A stretch of 11,302 nucleotides of DNA from JAMQKA01 sp033722415 (lineage in GTDB: Bacteria; Bacteroidota; Rhodothermia; Balneolales; Balneolaceae): positions 1 through 11,302 of the forward strand of contig JAWVZC010000119.1 of NCBI GenBank assembly GCA_033722415.1, in the 5' to 3' direction. This document shows positions 1-6,565 of this stretch, one piece after another; positions within the stretch are counted from its first letter, which is position 1; every line of letters starts with the position of its first letter. The notes beneath the pieces were generated by a model, which worked only from the letters and a program-made list of their open reading frames with translations, made no database searches and was not told where the DNA came from. The translations under genes and the position numbers were made by a program.

Positions 1-1213
1 GCTGCTGTAGCTCCGCCTCCGCATCGTCACCCTGCTCTTCCACTTCGGACGGGGTTACCTGCTTCCGGTCGACCGCACCGGCCGATCCGAGGTTGTTAAT
101 CTTTTTTTTTAACGCGTCCAGCTCGTTCAGCAGTTTTTGCAGATTTTCGGAACGCTCCATATGAATAAGTTTCAGGAGCGTAATCTCAAACTGGATATGC
201 GGCTGGTTGGCTTCTTTCACTTTGAACTGGGCCTCGCTAACCATGTGCATCATGCGCATCAGGTCATCCTCGCTGAATACCTCCGCCGCCTTCCGGTACC
301 GTTTCTTGGTTTCAGCGGATGCCTCCACCAAGTGCATCTTTTCGGAATTCCGGGCCACGTAAAGATTTCGCAGGTGTTCAAGCAACCCGACGAGGAACTC
401 CTGGATATCGTGTCCCTCCTGCAGCAGCTCATTGATCAGCTCCAGGCCTTCGCTGGTGTTGTTGTGTTCCACAACATCCATAACCTGGAACATCCGCTCT
501 GTGCTGACAACGTTCAGGGCCCGCAGCAGTTCTTCATGCTCGATATCGTTACCGCAAAAGGCGATCGCCTGGTCCAGCAGTCCGAGGGCATCGCGCAGGG
601 CCCCGTCGGCCTTTTTGGCAATAACATGCAACGATTCCAGGTCGATGGTAATCCCCTCGTTCCCGGCCACTTCCTCCAGCCGCTCGACGATCTCATCCAC
701 ACTGATCCGTTTGAAGTCGAACCGCTGCACCCGCGAAAGGATGGTTGGCAGCACCTTGTGCGGTTCCGTCGTTGCAAATATGAAGATGATATGGTCGGGC
801 GGCTCTTCGAGCGTCTTCAGCAGGGCATTGAACGCCTGTTTGCTGAGCATGTGAACCTCGTCAATAATATAGATCTTGTAGCGGCCGTTCTGCGGGGGAA
901 TACGCACCCGCTCCCGGAGGTCCCGGATATCGTCCACCTTGTTGTTGGAGGCGGCATCGATCTCTACGATATTGAGCGTCTGGTTGAGCCCCTCCCCGTC
1001 TACCGAGGCATCGATATTATTCACCGTACGGGCCAGTACCCGTGCCATGGTGGTTTTCCCGACCCCGCGAGGTCCGCAAAACATATAGGCGTGAGCCAGG
1101 CGCTCCTGCTTGATGGCATTTTTCAGCGTGTTACTCACATGTTTTTGCGAAACAATATCGTCAAACGTTGTGGGCCGGTATGTACGGGTCAGCGCGCGGT
1201 AATGCTCAGACAT
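1..1213 (-). CDS. dnaX: DNA polymerase III subunit gamma/tau, 3' end missing
   Basis: This is the clamp-loader ATPase that loads the sliding clamp at the replication fork; the tau form also tethers polymerase and helicase. It starts at the ATG at 1213-1211 and stays open to the window edge (404 codons visible). An upstream ATG at 1222 is out of frame. Seen in the translation: Walker A GPRGVGKTT (residues 47-55), Walker B IIDEVHML (116-123), sensor-1 FATTEPHK (146-153), and an arginine-finger region SRVQRFDF (160-167) where the family usually has SRCQRFDF. The AAA+ lid and collar helices follow to about residue 350, then a charged linker. Oddities: the four cysteines that normally bind zinc between Walker A and the EIDAASNN motif (here 84-91) are absent, and codons 369-371 form a nine-A run (separate entry). 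The gene is divergent from the downstream hemolysin III gene. The family assignment is very secure; the C-terminal tau domain lies outside the window. Confidence 0.97.
   Translation of the reverse strand, partial: MSEHYRALTRTYRPTTFDDIVSQKHVSNTLKNAIKQERLAHAYMFCGPRGVGKTTMARVLARTVNNIDASVDGEGLNQTLNIVEIDAASNNKVDDIRDLRERVRIPPQNGRYKIYIIDEVHMLSKQAFNALLKTLEEPPDHIIFIFATTEPHKVLPTILSRVQRFDFKRISVDEIVERLEEVAGNEGITIDLESLHVIAKKADGALRDALGLLDQAIAFCGNDIEHEELLRALNVVSTERMFQVMDVVEHNNTSEGLELINELLQEGHDIQEFLVGLLEHLRNLYVARNSEKMHLVEASAETKKRYRKAAEVFSEDDLMRMMHMVSEAQFKVKEANQPHIQFEITLLKLIHMERSENLQKLLNELDALKKKINNLGSAGAVDRKQVTPSEVEEQGDDAEAELQQ
69..110 (-). promoter_or_regulatory. Candidate dnaX slippage/frameshift site (A9 run plus stem-loop)
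   Basis: On the minus strand, codons 368-371 of dnaX read TTA AAA AAA AAG, giving nine consecutive A at 110-102. The last seven bases match the classic A_AAA_AAG heptamer in the correct frame. A -1 shift, or one extra A in the mRNA, gives Lys-Asp then TAA at once, so the product would be 372 residues. Loss of one A reaches a TAA after about 15 further codons. Fifteen bases after the G that follows the run, a 7-bp stem (one G-U pair) with a GTG loop spans 85-69. A9 runs in Thermus dnaX are known to cause transcriptional slippage, and E. coli dnaX uses ribosomal frameshifting at A6G. The role here is inferred from sequence and position. Confidence 0.5.
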
Positions 1214-1566
1214 AGCGAATTCATTTTAACCATCCTGGATTATGCATCACAAACACCAGGTGAAACTTTGTGCAATCTGAAAAGTACAAAAAGTGAAGGT
1301 CAATTTCGTAGCACATTTTACGGAATTGACCGATGATTCTGCCCCGTAAGATCGGCGCCCCGTGAATCGTCTTATGGTATCTGCCGATGATGCGGTATGA
1401 ACGATCCCGGTTGGTGTCCGGCGAAAACCAGCCGTATTTCCGGTGATGACGTACGGGAAGCAGGTGCGACCGTTAAAAATTGAAATCGGGCAAACGAAAA
1501 TTCAGTTACCATCGTTATCCCGCATATCATCCCAGATTATTATCCCAAAACCCGACACAGTTTGAA
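1214..1566. other. Divergent intergenic region, dnaX to hemolysin III
   Basis: This is 353 bp between divergently transcribed genes, if the ATG at 1567 starts the hemolysin III gene. I see no convincing gene. Its main structure is the dyad at 1298-1331. For the rightward gene a weak promoter-like pair is TTATCC (1515-1520), 17 bp, then TATTAT (1538-1543), ending 23 bp before the ATG; this is only suggestive. For dnaX no clear promoter was found: a T-rich stretch lies between the dyad and the start, and AGGATGG lies somewhat far upstream of the dnaX ATG. Confidence 0.5.
1298..1331. repeat. 13-bp inverted repeat (operator or attenuator-like hairpin)
   Basis: The left arm GGTCAATTTCGTA (1298-1310) and right arm TACGGAATTGACC (1319-1331) are reverse complements except for one position, which forms a G-T pair. 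They are separated by an 8-base loop, gcacattt. The dyad ends 85 bp upstream of the dnaX start codon. On the minus strand it is followed by a loosely T-rich stretch (TTCACTTTTTG), so a leader attenuator or terminator is possible. On the plus strand no T-tract follows. It could equally be a binding site for a dimeric regulator of dnaX or of the divergent gene. The structure is directly seen; the function is unknown. Confidence 0.6.
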
Positions 1567-2232
1567 ATGCAGAAACTCAAGAGATACATCCGGGAGCCTG
1601 TCAACGGTTTGACCCACGGAATCGGGGCCTTGCTATCGGTCATCGGTCTGATCGTTTTGCTATTTAACGCCGTCGAGAAGGGAACCCTGAGTCACATAGT
1701 CGCATTCGGTATTTTCGGGGTGAGCATGGTCCTGCTCTACGCCTCGAGCGCACTGTATCACAGCCTGAAAGCGGGAGCCGAAACCATCCTGAAACTTCGC
1801 AAGCTGGATCACAGCATGATCTACGTGCTCATAGCCGGCTCCTATACCCCGATCTGCCTGATCGTGCTCGACGACAGCTGGAAGTGGATCGTATTTCTAC
1901 TGGTGTGGTCGTTCGCCGCAGGCGGTATCCTGAAAAAAATACTCTGGTTCGAGGCCCCTCCCTGGATATCGATGGTGCTCTACCTGGGGATGGGCTGGAT
2001 GGGGGTATTCCTGTTTCCCATACTGTTTGACAAGCTCCCGGTCGCCTTCCTGGCATGGATTATCGGCGGCGGACTGGCCTACTCCGTCGGGGCCGTGATT
2101 TTCGGCATTAAACGCCCGGATCCGATACCCGGCTGGTTCGGGCACCATGAGATCTGGCACCTGTTTGTAATGGGCGGGACCTTTTCCCATTACTGGGCAT
2201 TTTACCAGTATTTGCCGGGCTTTGCCGGATAA
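1567..2232 (+). CDS. Hemolysin III / PAQR-family membrane protein (YqfA-like)
   Basis: This is a multi-pass inner-membrane protein of the hemolysin III (PAQR, TIGR01065-type) family. Relatives have a metal site inside a seven-helix bundle and are proposed to act as hydrolases or in membrane-lipid homeostasis; direct haemolytic activity is doubtful for most. Seen with the ATG at 1567 (221 aa, the usual family length): the N-terminal REPVNGLTHGIGA motif (residues 9-21), SALYH (61-65), LDHSMIYVLIAGSYTP (80-95) and C-terminal HHEIWHLF (193-200). These supply the conserved Ser, Asp and His residues. The reading frame is open back to a TTG at 1480, but the 29 extra residues do not look like the family and the conserved N-terminus begins at residue 1 of the ATG version. 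No clear Shine-Dalgarno sequence precedes either start. The family call is strong; the substrate is unknown. Confidence 0.93.
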   Translation: MQKLKRYIREPVNGLTHGIGALLSVIGLIVLLFNAVEKGTLSHIVAFGIFGVSMVLLYASSALYHSLKAGAETILKLRKLDHSMIYVLIAGSYTPICLIVLDDSWKWIVFLLVWSFAAGGILKKILWFEAPPWISMVLYLGMGWMGVFLFPILFDKLPVAFLAWIIGGGLAYSVGAVIFGIKRPDPIPGWFGHHEIWHLFVMGGTFSHYWAFYQYLPGFAG

Positions 2233-2455
2233 AGCTTGTGGTTATCGGTTGAATGTTAAAAGTTGCAGGTTGTCCTTGCCTGGATTAACGCAAGAGTACC
2301 TGCCCGGCCGGGAACAGAGGGGGCATTAAACCGGATTTTTTACCTGGAAAATTGACTGAACACGATTCGGAAAGTACCCGGGCATTTTTAAACTGTGTGG
2401 TGCACTTGCATCCGCGTTGATCGACAGGCGATTTCCGGTTTATCACGTAACATAA

Positions 2456-2479
2456 CCTGAATTCGACATAACATTCAGG
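2456..2479. repeat. 7-bp inverted repeat in intergenic DNA
   Basis: CCTGAAT (2456-2462) and ATTCAGG (2473-2479) are perfect reverse complements around a 10-base loop. The element sits at the left flank of the repeat-like element that follows. There is no T-tract, so it is not a standard terminator. Its significance is uncertain. Confidence 0.35.
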
Positions 2480-2511
2480 AGTCATAATTACAACATGGGC
2501 TCCTCTGTTGA

Positions 2512-2607
2512 GCGTCATCTCGACCGCCAGGGAGAGATTGTTTACCCAAAAGGCATGCTTATGGGTACAACAATTGCTCATTCCGCAGGCTCCATTCCAG
2601 ATGACGC
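2512..2607. repeat. Probable degenerate dispersed intergenic repeat (REP/MITE-like)
   Basis: The 96-bp segment is bounded by a perfect 9-bp terminal inverted repeat, GCGTCATCT (2512-2520) and AGATGACGC (2599-2607). Just inside the left end is ATCTCGACCGCCAGGGAGAGAT, which folds into a small hairpin: ATCTC pairs with GAGAT and CC with GG, flanking tandem G/A mismatches. The motif GTCATCTCGACC followed by GGAGAGAT is one I recognise from high-copy intergenic repeats in this bacterial lineage, whose other end commonly reads ATGACGC. That identification is from memory. Only one copy lies in this window, so its repetitive nature cannot be shown here. Confidence 0.45.
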
Positions 2608-2697
2608 AGGTGTTGGACAGCTTGCTTTCTTATATCGAAATCACGTTAACATAATTGGCTTACTCTCTTATTTTTATTATTTCGTGCATCTCCCGGA

Positions 2698-2726
2698 TTA
2701 AGCTTCCGGTTGGTGTATGATATACT
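2698..2726 (+). promoter_or_regulatory. Candidate promoter for the peptidase-barrel gene
   Basis: TTAAGC (2698-2703), a 17-bp spacer, and TATACT (2721-2726) preceded by TGA (an extended -10) lie about 50 bp before the ATG at 2777. The -10 matches a sigma-70 box in five of six positions, while the -35 is poor. Because this lineage may use the Bacteroidota TAnnTTTG element, the nearby GGAATTTG is an alternative. It is a weak call. Confidence 0.3.
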
Positions 2727-2776
2727 GGAATTTGCATTTCATTGCCTGAAGATTCGCATCCTGAAACAGATCCCAT

Positions 2777-5686
2777 ATGAAAAAAACCCTGTTGATTTTC
2801 CTGCTTTTCGGGGCCCTGCCGCAGGTCGTTTACTCGCAGTTTTATCCCACGACCTACCGGCCGCCGGATCTGAACTGGCAGGAGCTGCAGACCCCCCGCT
2901 TCAGGATTGTTTTCCCGGAGGGGGAGGATTCGGCGGCCTACCGGATGGGACGTATACTGGAGTACGACTATCCCCGCGTTCAGAAGCTGGTGGGAGGATC
3001 GCTAACCGAATTTCCAATCGTGCTCAACAACTACAACGACCGGTCCAACGGGTTTGTCACCACCCTGCATTTCAGGTCCGAAATTGAAATTCCGCCCATC
3101 AAGGGCAAAACGATGAACCCGAAAACCGGCAACTGGCTTGAAACCGTCGGTCCCCACGAGCTGGTGCACGCCCTGCATCACAGCAATATTGAAGGCATAT
3201 GGGCCCGGGCTGTCAATATTTTTGCGCCGGATATAGCACGCTCCATCCACGGCTCCATTCCACTGGGGGTCCATGAGGGGATCGCCACCTACCATGAATC
3301 CGCCCATATCGCACCCGGCGGCGGGCGCGGAAACTACCCTTTTTTCACCAACCAGTTCGATGCCGTATTCAACAGCTCCGACCGCTGGGGGATGGGCACC
3401 ATGCTCGGCTTTTCGAGGTACAGCCGGCCGTTCGACCGCCATTATATCGGCGGGTACGAGTTCACCGGCTGGCTGCATGAAACTCATGGAGATCGTACCA
3501 CAAAGGATGCGATCGACTTCTTCATTCGCTGGCCCTTCCTCGGCTACGGTACGGCCCTGAAACACGCAACCGGATACTGGCCGGGACAACTGTACCGGCA
3601 GTTCGAAGAGCGCAAACGCGCGTCCGCTGACAGGCAAGGATCCGATTCCTACGAACCCCTCGCCATAACACTCGGCGGCAGGGCCTTTCGCCGCCCGATA
3701 TGGATTTCGAACAACCGGCTGCTGATGCACGGCAGTGCCTACAATGCAAGCCCGGGATTTTACACCTATTCGCTTGATCAAAACGAACTCCGAAAGCTGG
3801 CGGAGACCCAAACAGTATCGGATTACCGCTACTCACTGAACCCGGAGCGCTCCCGACTCGTTTTTTCAAACTACCGTCCCAGCAGGTACTACGACAATAC
3901 GTTCAAGATGGATCTTTTCGAGCTCAATATAGCCGATGGCTCCGTGTCCCGTCTTACAACCCAGCTCCGGGCCTACGCACCTGTGCATCGCCCGGGCGGA
4001 TACTGGGCGCTGCAGACCGATCACGACGCGAGTTCACTGATCAGGCTGAGTCCGCATGATGCCGATCAGCAGCTCCAGGTCGAAGATCAATTCAGCCTTC
4101 CGAATACCGAATTTGTCGCCGTTGTCCCCAACCCTCGGAACCCGGCAGAGCTGGCGATCATCGCCAACCGGCGGGGACTGCAGGGCCTCTGGATTGTTGA
4201 TGAACAGGAGATCGGCAGCGGTATGCAGGAACAGCCGGAAATCAGCTTCATGAACGGTTCGGTCTTTGATCCCGCCTGGCACCCGGACGCTCGACAACTG
4301 CTGTTCAGCAGTGATATCACCGGCGCCATGCAGCTTTATGAATACCATCTTGCCGCAGCAGAACTGACGAGGCTTACCGACGCCGCATACAACGCCATGG
4401 AGGGCAGCTACAGTCCGGACGGGGAGCGTATTGCATTTGTGGTACAGCAAAAAAATGAACGGCTTCCCGTTGTGAAAAAAAGGGACGAACTGTCCGAAGA
4501 ACCGGTCCCGGATTCACTTTGGAACACTTCGGAAGAGAAGAGCAACTACATGTCTCGCAGTGAGTTGGGATCCGGCTTAAAAGAAGAGTCGGACCGCTGG
4601 ACGGTCTCCCCCTACCGGGCGGGGGCCGACTGGCTTTCCCCGCGGATCATATCCCCGATCTACAGCGAGGTTTCCAACTCGGGAACCTATGAATTCGGGA
4701 TCCGCCTCAACAGCAACGACCTGCTCCGGCAAAACAGTTACCAGCTTGATCTCACCTGGATGCAGCGACTTCCCTGGTACGATTTCACTTACCGGTATTC
4801 CGGGTTTTTCCCGGGATTCGAGGTGGGGACCTTCAGTGAACCGGCCTTTGTGAGCACCAGGGTGGAAACCGAATCGGGCAGCCGGCAGACCCTCACTTTT
4901 CTCCGGCAGGAACTGGGCCTTTCCCTGGAAATTCCCGCACGTATTGTCCTGGAAAACAACGTTCGGTTCTCGTCGGTGGGGCTGATTCCCTCGCTCGAAC
5001 TGACCGGAACCCGCTTCTTTGAGCCGGATCACGACGGGAGGGCGGCCTCCGATTACGGCGAGGGGTTCAGCGGCAACCTGTTCGCGTTTTTCAACTACAG
5101 GCTGCAGCAGAATATCCGGGATCTGCAGCCAAACAGCGGCCTGTTCGCCTATTCGGAGCTTGAGCACGCGTTCAGCAGGGGGAGTACCACCGTTGCGACC
5201 GATAAATACCGTTTCAGTGTCGACTTCAACCGGCCTAAGGCCTACCGCGCCGGCCTGTTTCTCTTTGCAGCGCCGTTTAAGCGGTGGAACCAGTCGCTGC
5301 GCCTGGGCCTCGAGGGTCTGACACAAACCGCCCCCACGTTTGACAACCAGAATCTGGTTTCGGAGGCTTTTTCCGAACGGGTATTCCCGGCCTCGCAACA
5401 CATGATGAGTTTAAGCAGCCGGTATACCGTACCGCTGCTGTTCCCCGACCGCGGTGGTTTCCTTTTTCCGGCTTATTTGAGTAGTATCTACCTGGTCGGC
5501 TTCTCCGATACCGTCACCGACCTGGACCAGGGAGGGCTCGATAAATTCCGGGCCTCAACCAGGACGGTTCTCGGCCTTGGTCTTCGAACCCAGTTTCGTA
5601 TATCGAACCTTAGCTTCGATATCGGCATTGCCGTGGGATACGAACCGTCGCGCAATGCATTTAATACATTTGTCGGTAATTTTTAA
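2777..5686 (+). CDS. Exported HExxH peptidase-like / TolB-type propeller / outer-membrane beta-barrel protein
   Basis: This 969-aa protein has three apparent parts. Residues 1-20 are a classic signal peptide (MKK, a hydrophobic core, cleavage near VYS/Q). Residues 35-280 resemble a gluzincin (peptidase-MA-like) domain: HELVH at 127-131 gives the HExxH zinc motif, and HEGIATYHE at 166-174 offers the third ligand, probably E167. Residues 300-560 contain TolB/PD40-type propeller blades, for example FDPAWHPDARQLLFSSD (497-513) and YSPDGERIAFV (545-555). From about 620 to the end, alternating aromatic and polar strands ending in Phe look like an outer-membrane beta-barrel. I infer an outer-membrane protein presenting a metallopeptidase and propeller module; substrate and topology are unknown. 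It is not a recognised named gene, and relatives are usually annotated only as WD40-like or Tol-like proteins. A DUF2911 lipoprotein gene follows 41 bp downstream. No strong Shine-Dalgarno is seen, but the signal peptide fixes the start. Confidence 0.85.
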   Translation: MKKTLLIFLLFGALPQVVYSQFYPTTYRPPDLNWQELQTPRFRIVFPEGEDSAAYRMGRILEYDYPRVQKLVGGSLTEFPIVLNNYNDRSNGFVTTLHFRSEIEIPPIKGKTMNPKTGNWLETVGPHELVHALHHSNIEGIWARAVNIFAPDIARSIHGSIPLGVHEGIATYHESAHIAPGGGRGNYPFFTNQFDAVFNSSDRWGMGTMLGFSRYSRPFDRHYIGGYEFTGWLHETHGDRTTKDAIDFFIRWPFLGYGTALKHATGYWPGQLYRQFEERKRASADRQGSDSYEPLAITLGGRAFRRPIWISNNRLLMHGSAYNASPGFYTYSLDQNELRKLAETQTVSDYRYSLNPERSRLVFSNYRPSRYYDNTFKMDLFELNIADGSVSRLTTQLRAYAPVHRPGGYWALQTDHDASSLIRLSPHDADQQLQVEDQFSLPNTEFVAVVPNPRNPAELAIIANRRGLQGLWIVDEQEIGSGMQEQPEISFMNGSVFDPAWHPDARQLLFSSDITGAMQLYEYHLAAAELTRLTDAAYNAMEGSYSPDGERIAFVVQQKNERLPVVKKRDELSEEPVPDSLWNTSEEKSNYMSRSELGSGLKEESDRWTVSPYRAGADWLSPRIISPIYSEVSNSGTYEFGIRLNSNDLLRQNSYQLDLTWMQRLPWYDFTYRYSGFFPGFEVGTFSEPAFVSTRVETESGSRQTLTFLRQELGLSLEIPARIVLENNVRFSSVGLIPSLELTGTRFFEPDHDGRAASDYGEGFSGNLFAFFNYRLQQNIRDLQPNSGLFAYSELEHAFSRGSTTVATDKYRFSVDFNRPKAYRAGLFLFAAPFKRWNQSLRLGLEGLTQTAPTFDNQNLVSEAFSERVFPASQHMMSLSSRYTVPLLFPDRGGFLFPAYLSSIYLVGFSDTVTDLDQGGLDKFRASTRTVLGLGLRTQFRISNLSFDIGIAVGYEPSRNAFNTFVGNF

Positions 5687-5727
5687 CCCCGTTAATCCTA
5701 ACACCTGTTTCAATAATCCCCGATTCC

Positions 5728-6294
5728 ATGAAACCATATACCCTTCTTCTTTTACCGCTTCTTTTTTCATTGTTGGCGTTTTCCTGTCAGAACGAATCGG
5801 AACAGCTGGAGACCGACCGGCGCAAGAGCCCGATTGCGATCGCCAAGGTCAACCATGCCGATTCGGATACCTATGTCAAAATTGTTTACGGGCAACCTTA
5901 CAAACGGGGACGCACGATTTTCGGAGATCTCGCCCCCTATGGGGAGGTCTGGCGAACCGGGGCCAATGAAGCCACGGAGTTGACCACCACCCGGGATATC
6001 CTGTTTGCCGGTAATCGCCTGGAAGCCGGAACCTATGCGCTCTTTACCATTCCCGGCGAAGATGAATGGACAGTAATACTGAACTCCGAGCTGGGCCAGT
6101 GGGGAGCATTTGAATACAATCCCGATTTTGACGTCTTGCGGGTGGATGTTCCCGCCATGAGCACCGAAAAAACCAGTGAAGCGTTTATCATTCAGTTTGA
6201 CGAGGTTTCCGGCGATTCAACCGCGATAGGCATGCGCTGGGACAACACCCGGGTAAATATTCCGATCCGCTTTCTGGAAGATTCATCCTCCTGA
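5728..6294 (+). CDS. DUF2911 domain lipoprotein
   Basis: This is a 188-aa secreted lipoprotein of unknown function. The N-terminus has a hydrophobic stretch ending LLAFSC with Cys20 as the likely lipidated residue, in the loose lipobox style of Bacteroidota. An acidic or polar stretch (QNESEQ) follows, which could favour outer-membrane placement. The rest is a single DUF2911 domain, recognised from KIVYGQPYKRGRTIFGDLAP (51-70), then YGEVWRTGANEATEL (71-85) and a downstream AGTYALFTIPG (100-110). The predicted fold is mostly beta. It starts 41 bp after the peptidase-barrel gene on the same strand with no terminator between, so co-transcription is likely. DUF2911 has no established activity, so I assign none. 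Confidence 0.92.
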   Translation: MKPYTLLLLPLLFSLLAFSCQNESEQLETDRRKSPIAIAKVNHADSDTYVKIVYGQPYKRGRTIFGDLAPYGEVWRTGANEATELTTTRDILFAGNRLEAGTYALFTIPGEDEWTVILNSELGQWGAFEYNPDFDVLRVDVPAMSTEKTSEAFIIQFDEVSGDSTAIGMRWDNTRVNIPIRFLEDSSS

Positions 6295-6469
6295 GCAAAG
6301 CCCGGTTCCCCGGCGTTATCAACAATATTTCCCGGATACCAGCGCATTACAGGCTAACCGGATTTCGCCGGGCCAGGGTAATCCAATGCGGCGTTCACCT
6401 GTATCTCTCACAAGCCTTAATCCTGAGAAACCTTTGAAATACTCCTCATATCCCACCTGTTTATACAAG

Positions 6470-6503
6470 AGAGGGCTTATTAGAAGGTATGGCAAAGCCC
6501 TTT
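6470..6503. terminator. Terminator-like hairpin between convergent genes
   Basis: AGAGGGCTT (6470-6478) and AAGCCCTTT (6495-6503) pair over nine positions, with one G-T, around a 16-base loop. The element lies between the ends of the convergent DUF2911 lipoprotein and SusC-like genes, where a bidirectional terminator is expected. The plus-strand T-run is short and the loop is large, so the call is moderate. The rest of 6295-6565 shows no gene. Confidence 0.35.
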
Positions 6504-6565
6504 ATGAATTCGTGTAATACCATGGTACGCTGAAAGTTCTTTGTGTCTTTCCGAAATAGGGAGGG

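Larger units (their letters stand above)
2233..2776. other. 544-bp gene-free region
   Basis: No convincing gene is seen. A 68-codon plus-strand frame (2495-2701) and a 98-codon minus-strand frame (2285-2581) overlap here, but neither looks like a protein family and both cross the repeat-like element at 2512-2607. Small structures include a GC-rich palindrome CCCGGCCGGG near 2302-2311, a dyad at 2456-2479, the direct repeat ACATAAC at 2450-2456 and 2466-2472, and a candidate promoter near 2698-2726. The stretch is more AT-rich than the neighbouring genes, as expected of non-coding DNA. No obvious terminator follows the hemolysin III gene. Confidence 0.5.

Noticed and set aside
137..1336. 399-codon open frame on the plus strand opposite dnaX
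   Set aside because: It is antisense to an unmistakable dnaX reading frame, has no recognisable motifs, and arises from codon bias of the minus-strand gene.
1480..1566. 29-residue N-terminal extension of the hemolysin III protein from a TTG start
   Set aside because: The extension has no family similarity, and the conserved N-terminus and usual length begin at the ATG at 1567.
2302..2311. CCCGGCCGGG palindrome as terminator of the hemolysin III gene
   Set aside because: It has no loop and no following T-tract close by; the T6 run lies about 24 bp further on without a proper stem next to it.
2285..2581. 98-codon minus-strand frame
   Set aside because: It overlaps the repeat-like element and shows no domain or composition typical of a protein here; it looks like chance.
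2495..2701. 68-codon plus-strand frame with a possible AGGAG 13 bp upstream
   Set aside because: It runs through the repeat-like element, resembles no family, and its codon use is unlike the neighbours. The Shine-Dalgarno spacing is also too long.
3002..3811. 269-codon minus-strand frame within the peptidase-barrel gene
   Set aside because: It is antisense to a coherent protein with a signal peptide and HExxH motif, so it is a shadow.
4577..5401. 274-codon minus-strand frame within the barrel region
   Set aside because: It is an antisense shadow of the barrel-encoding frame with no recognisable features.
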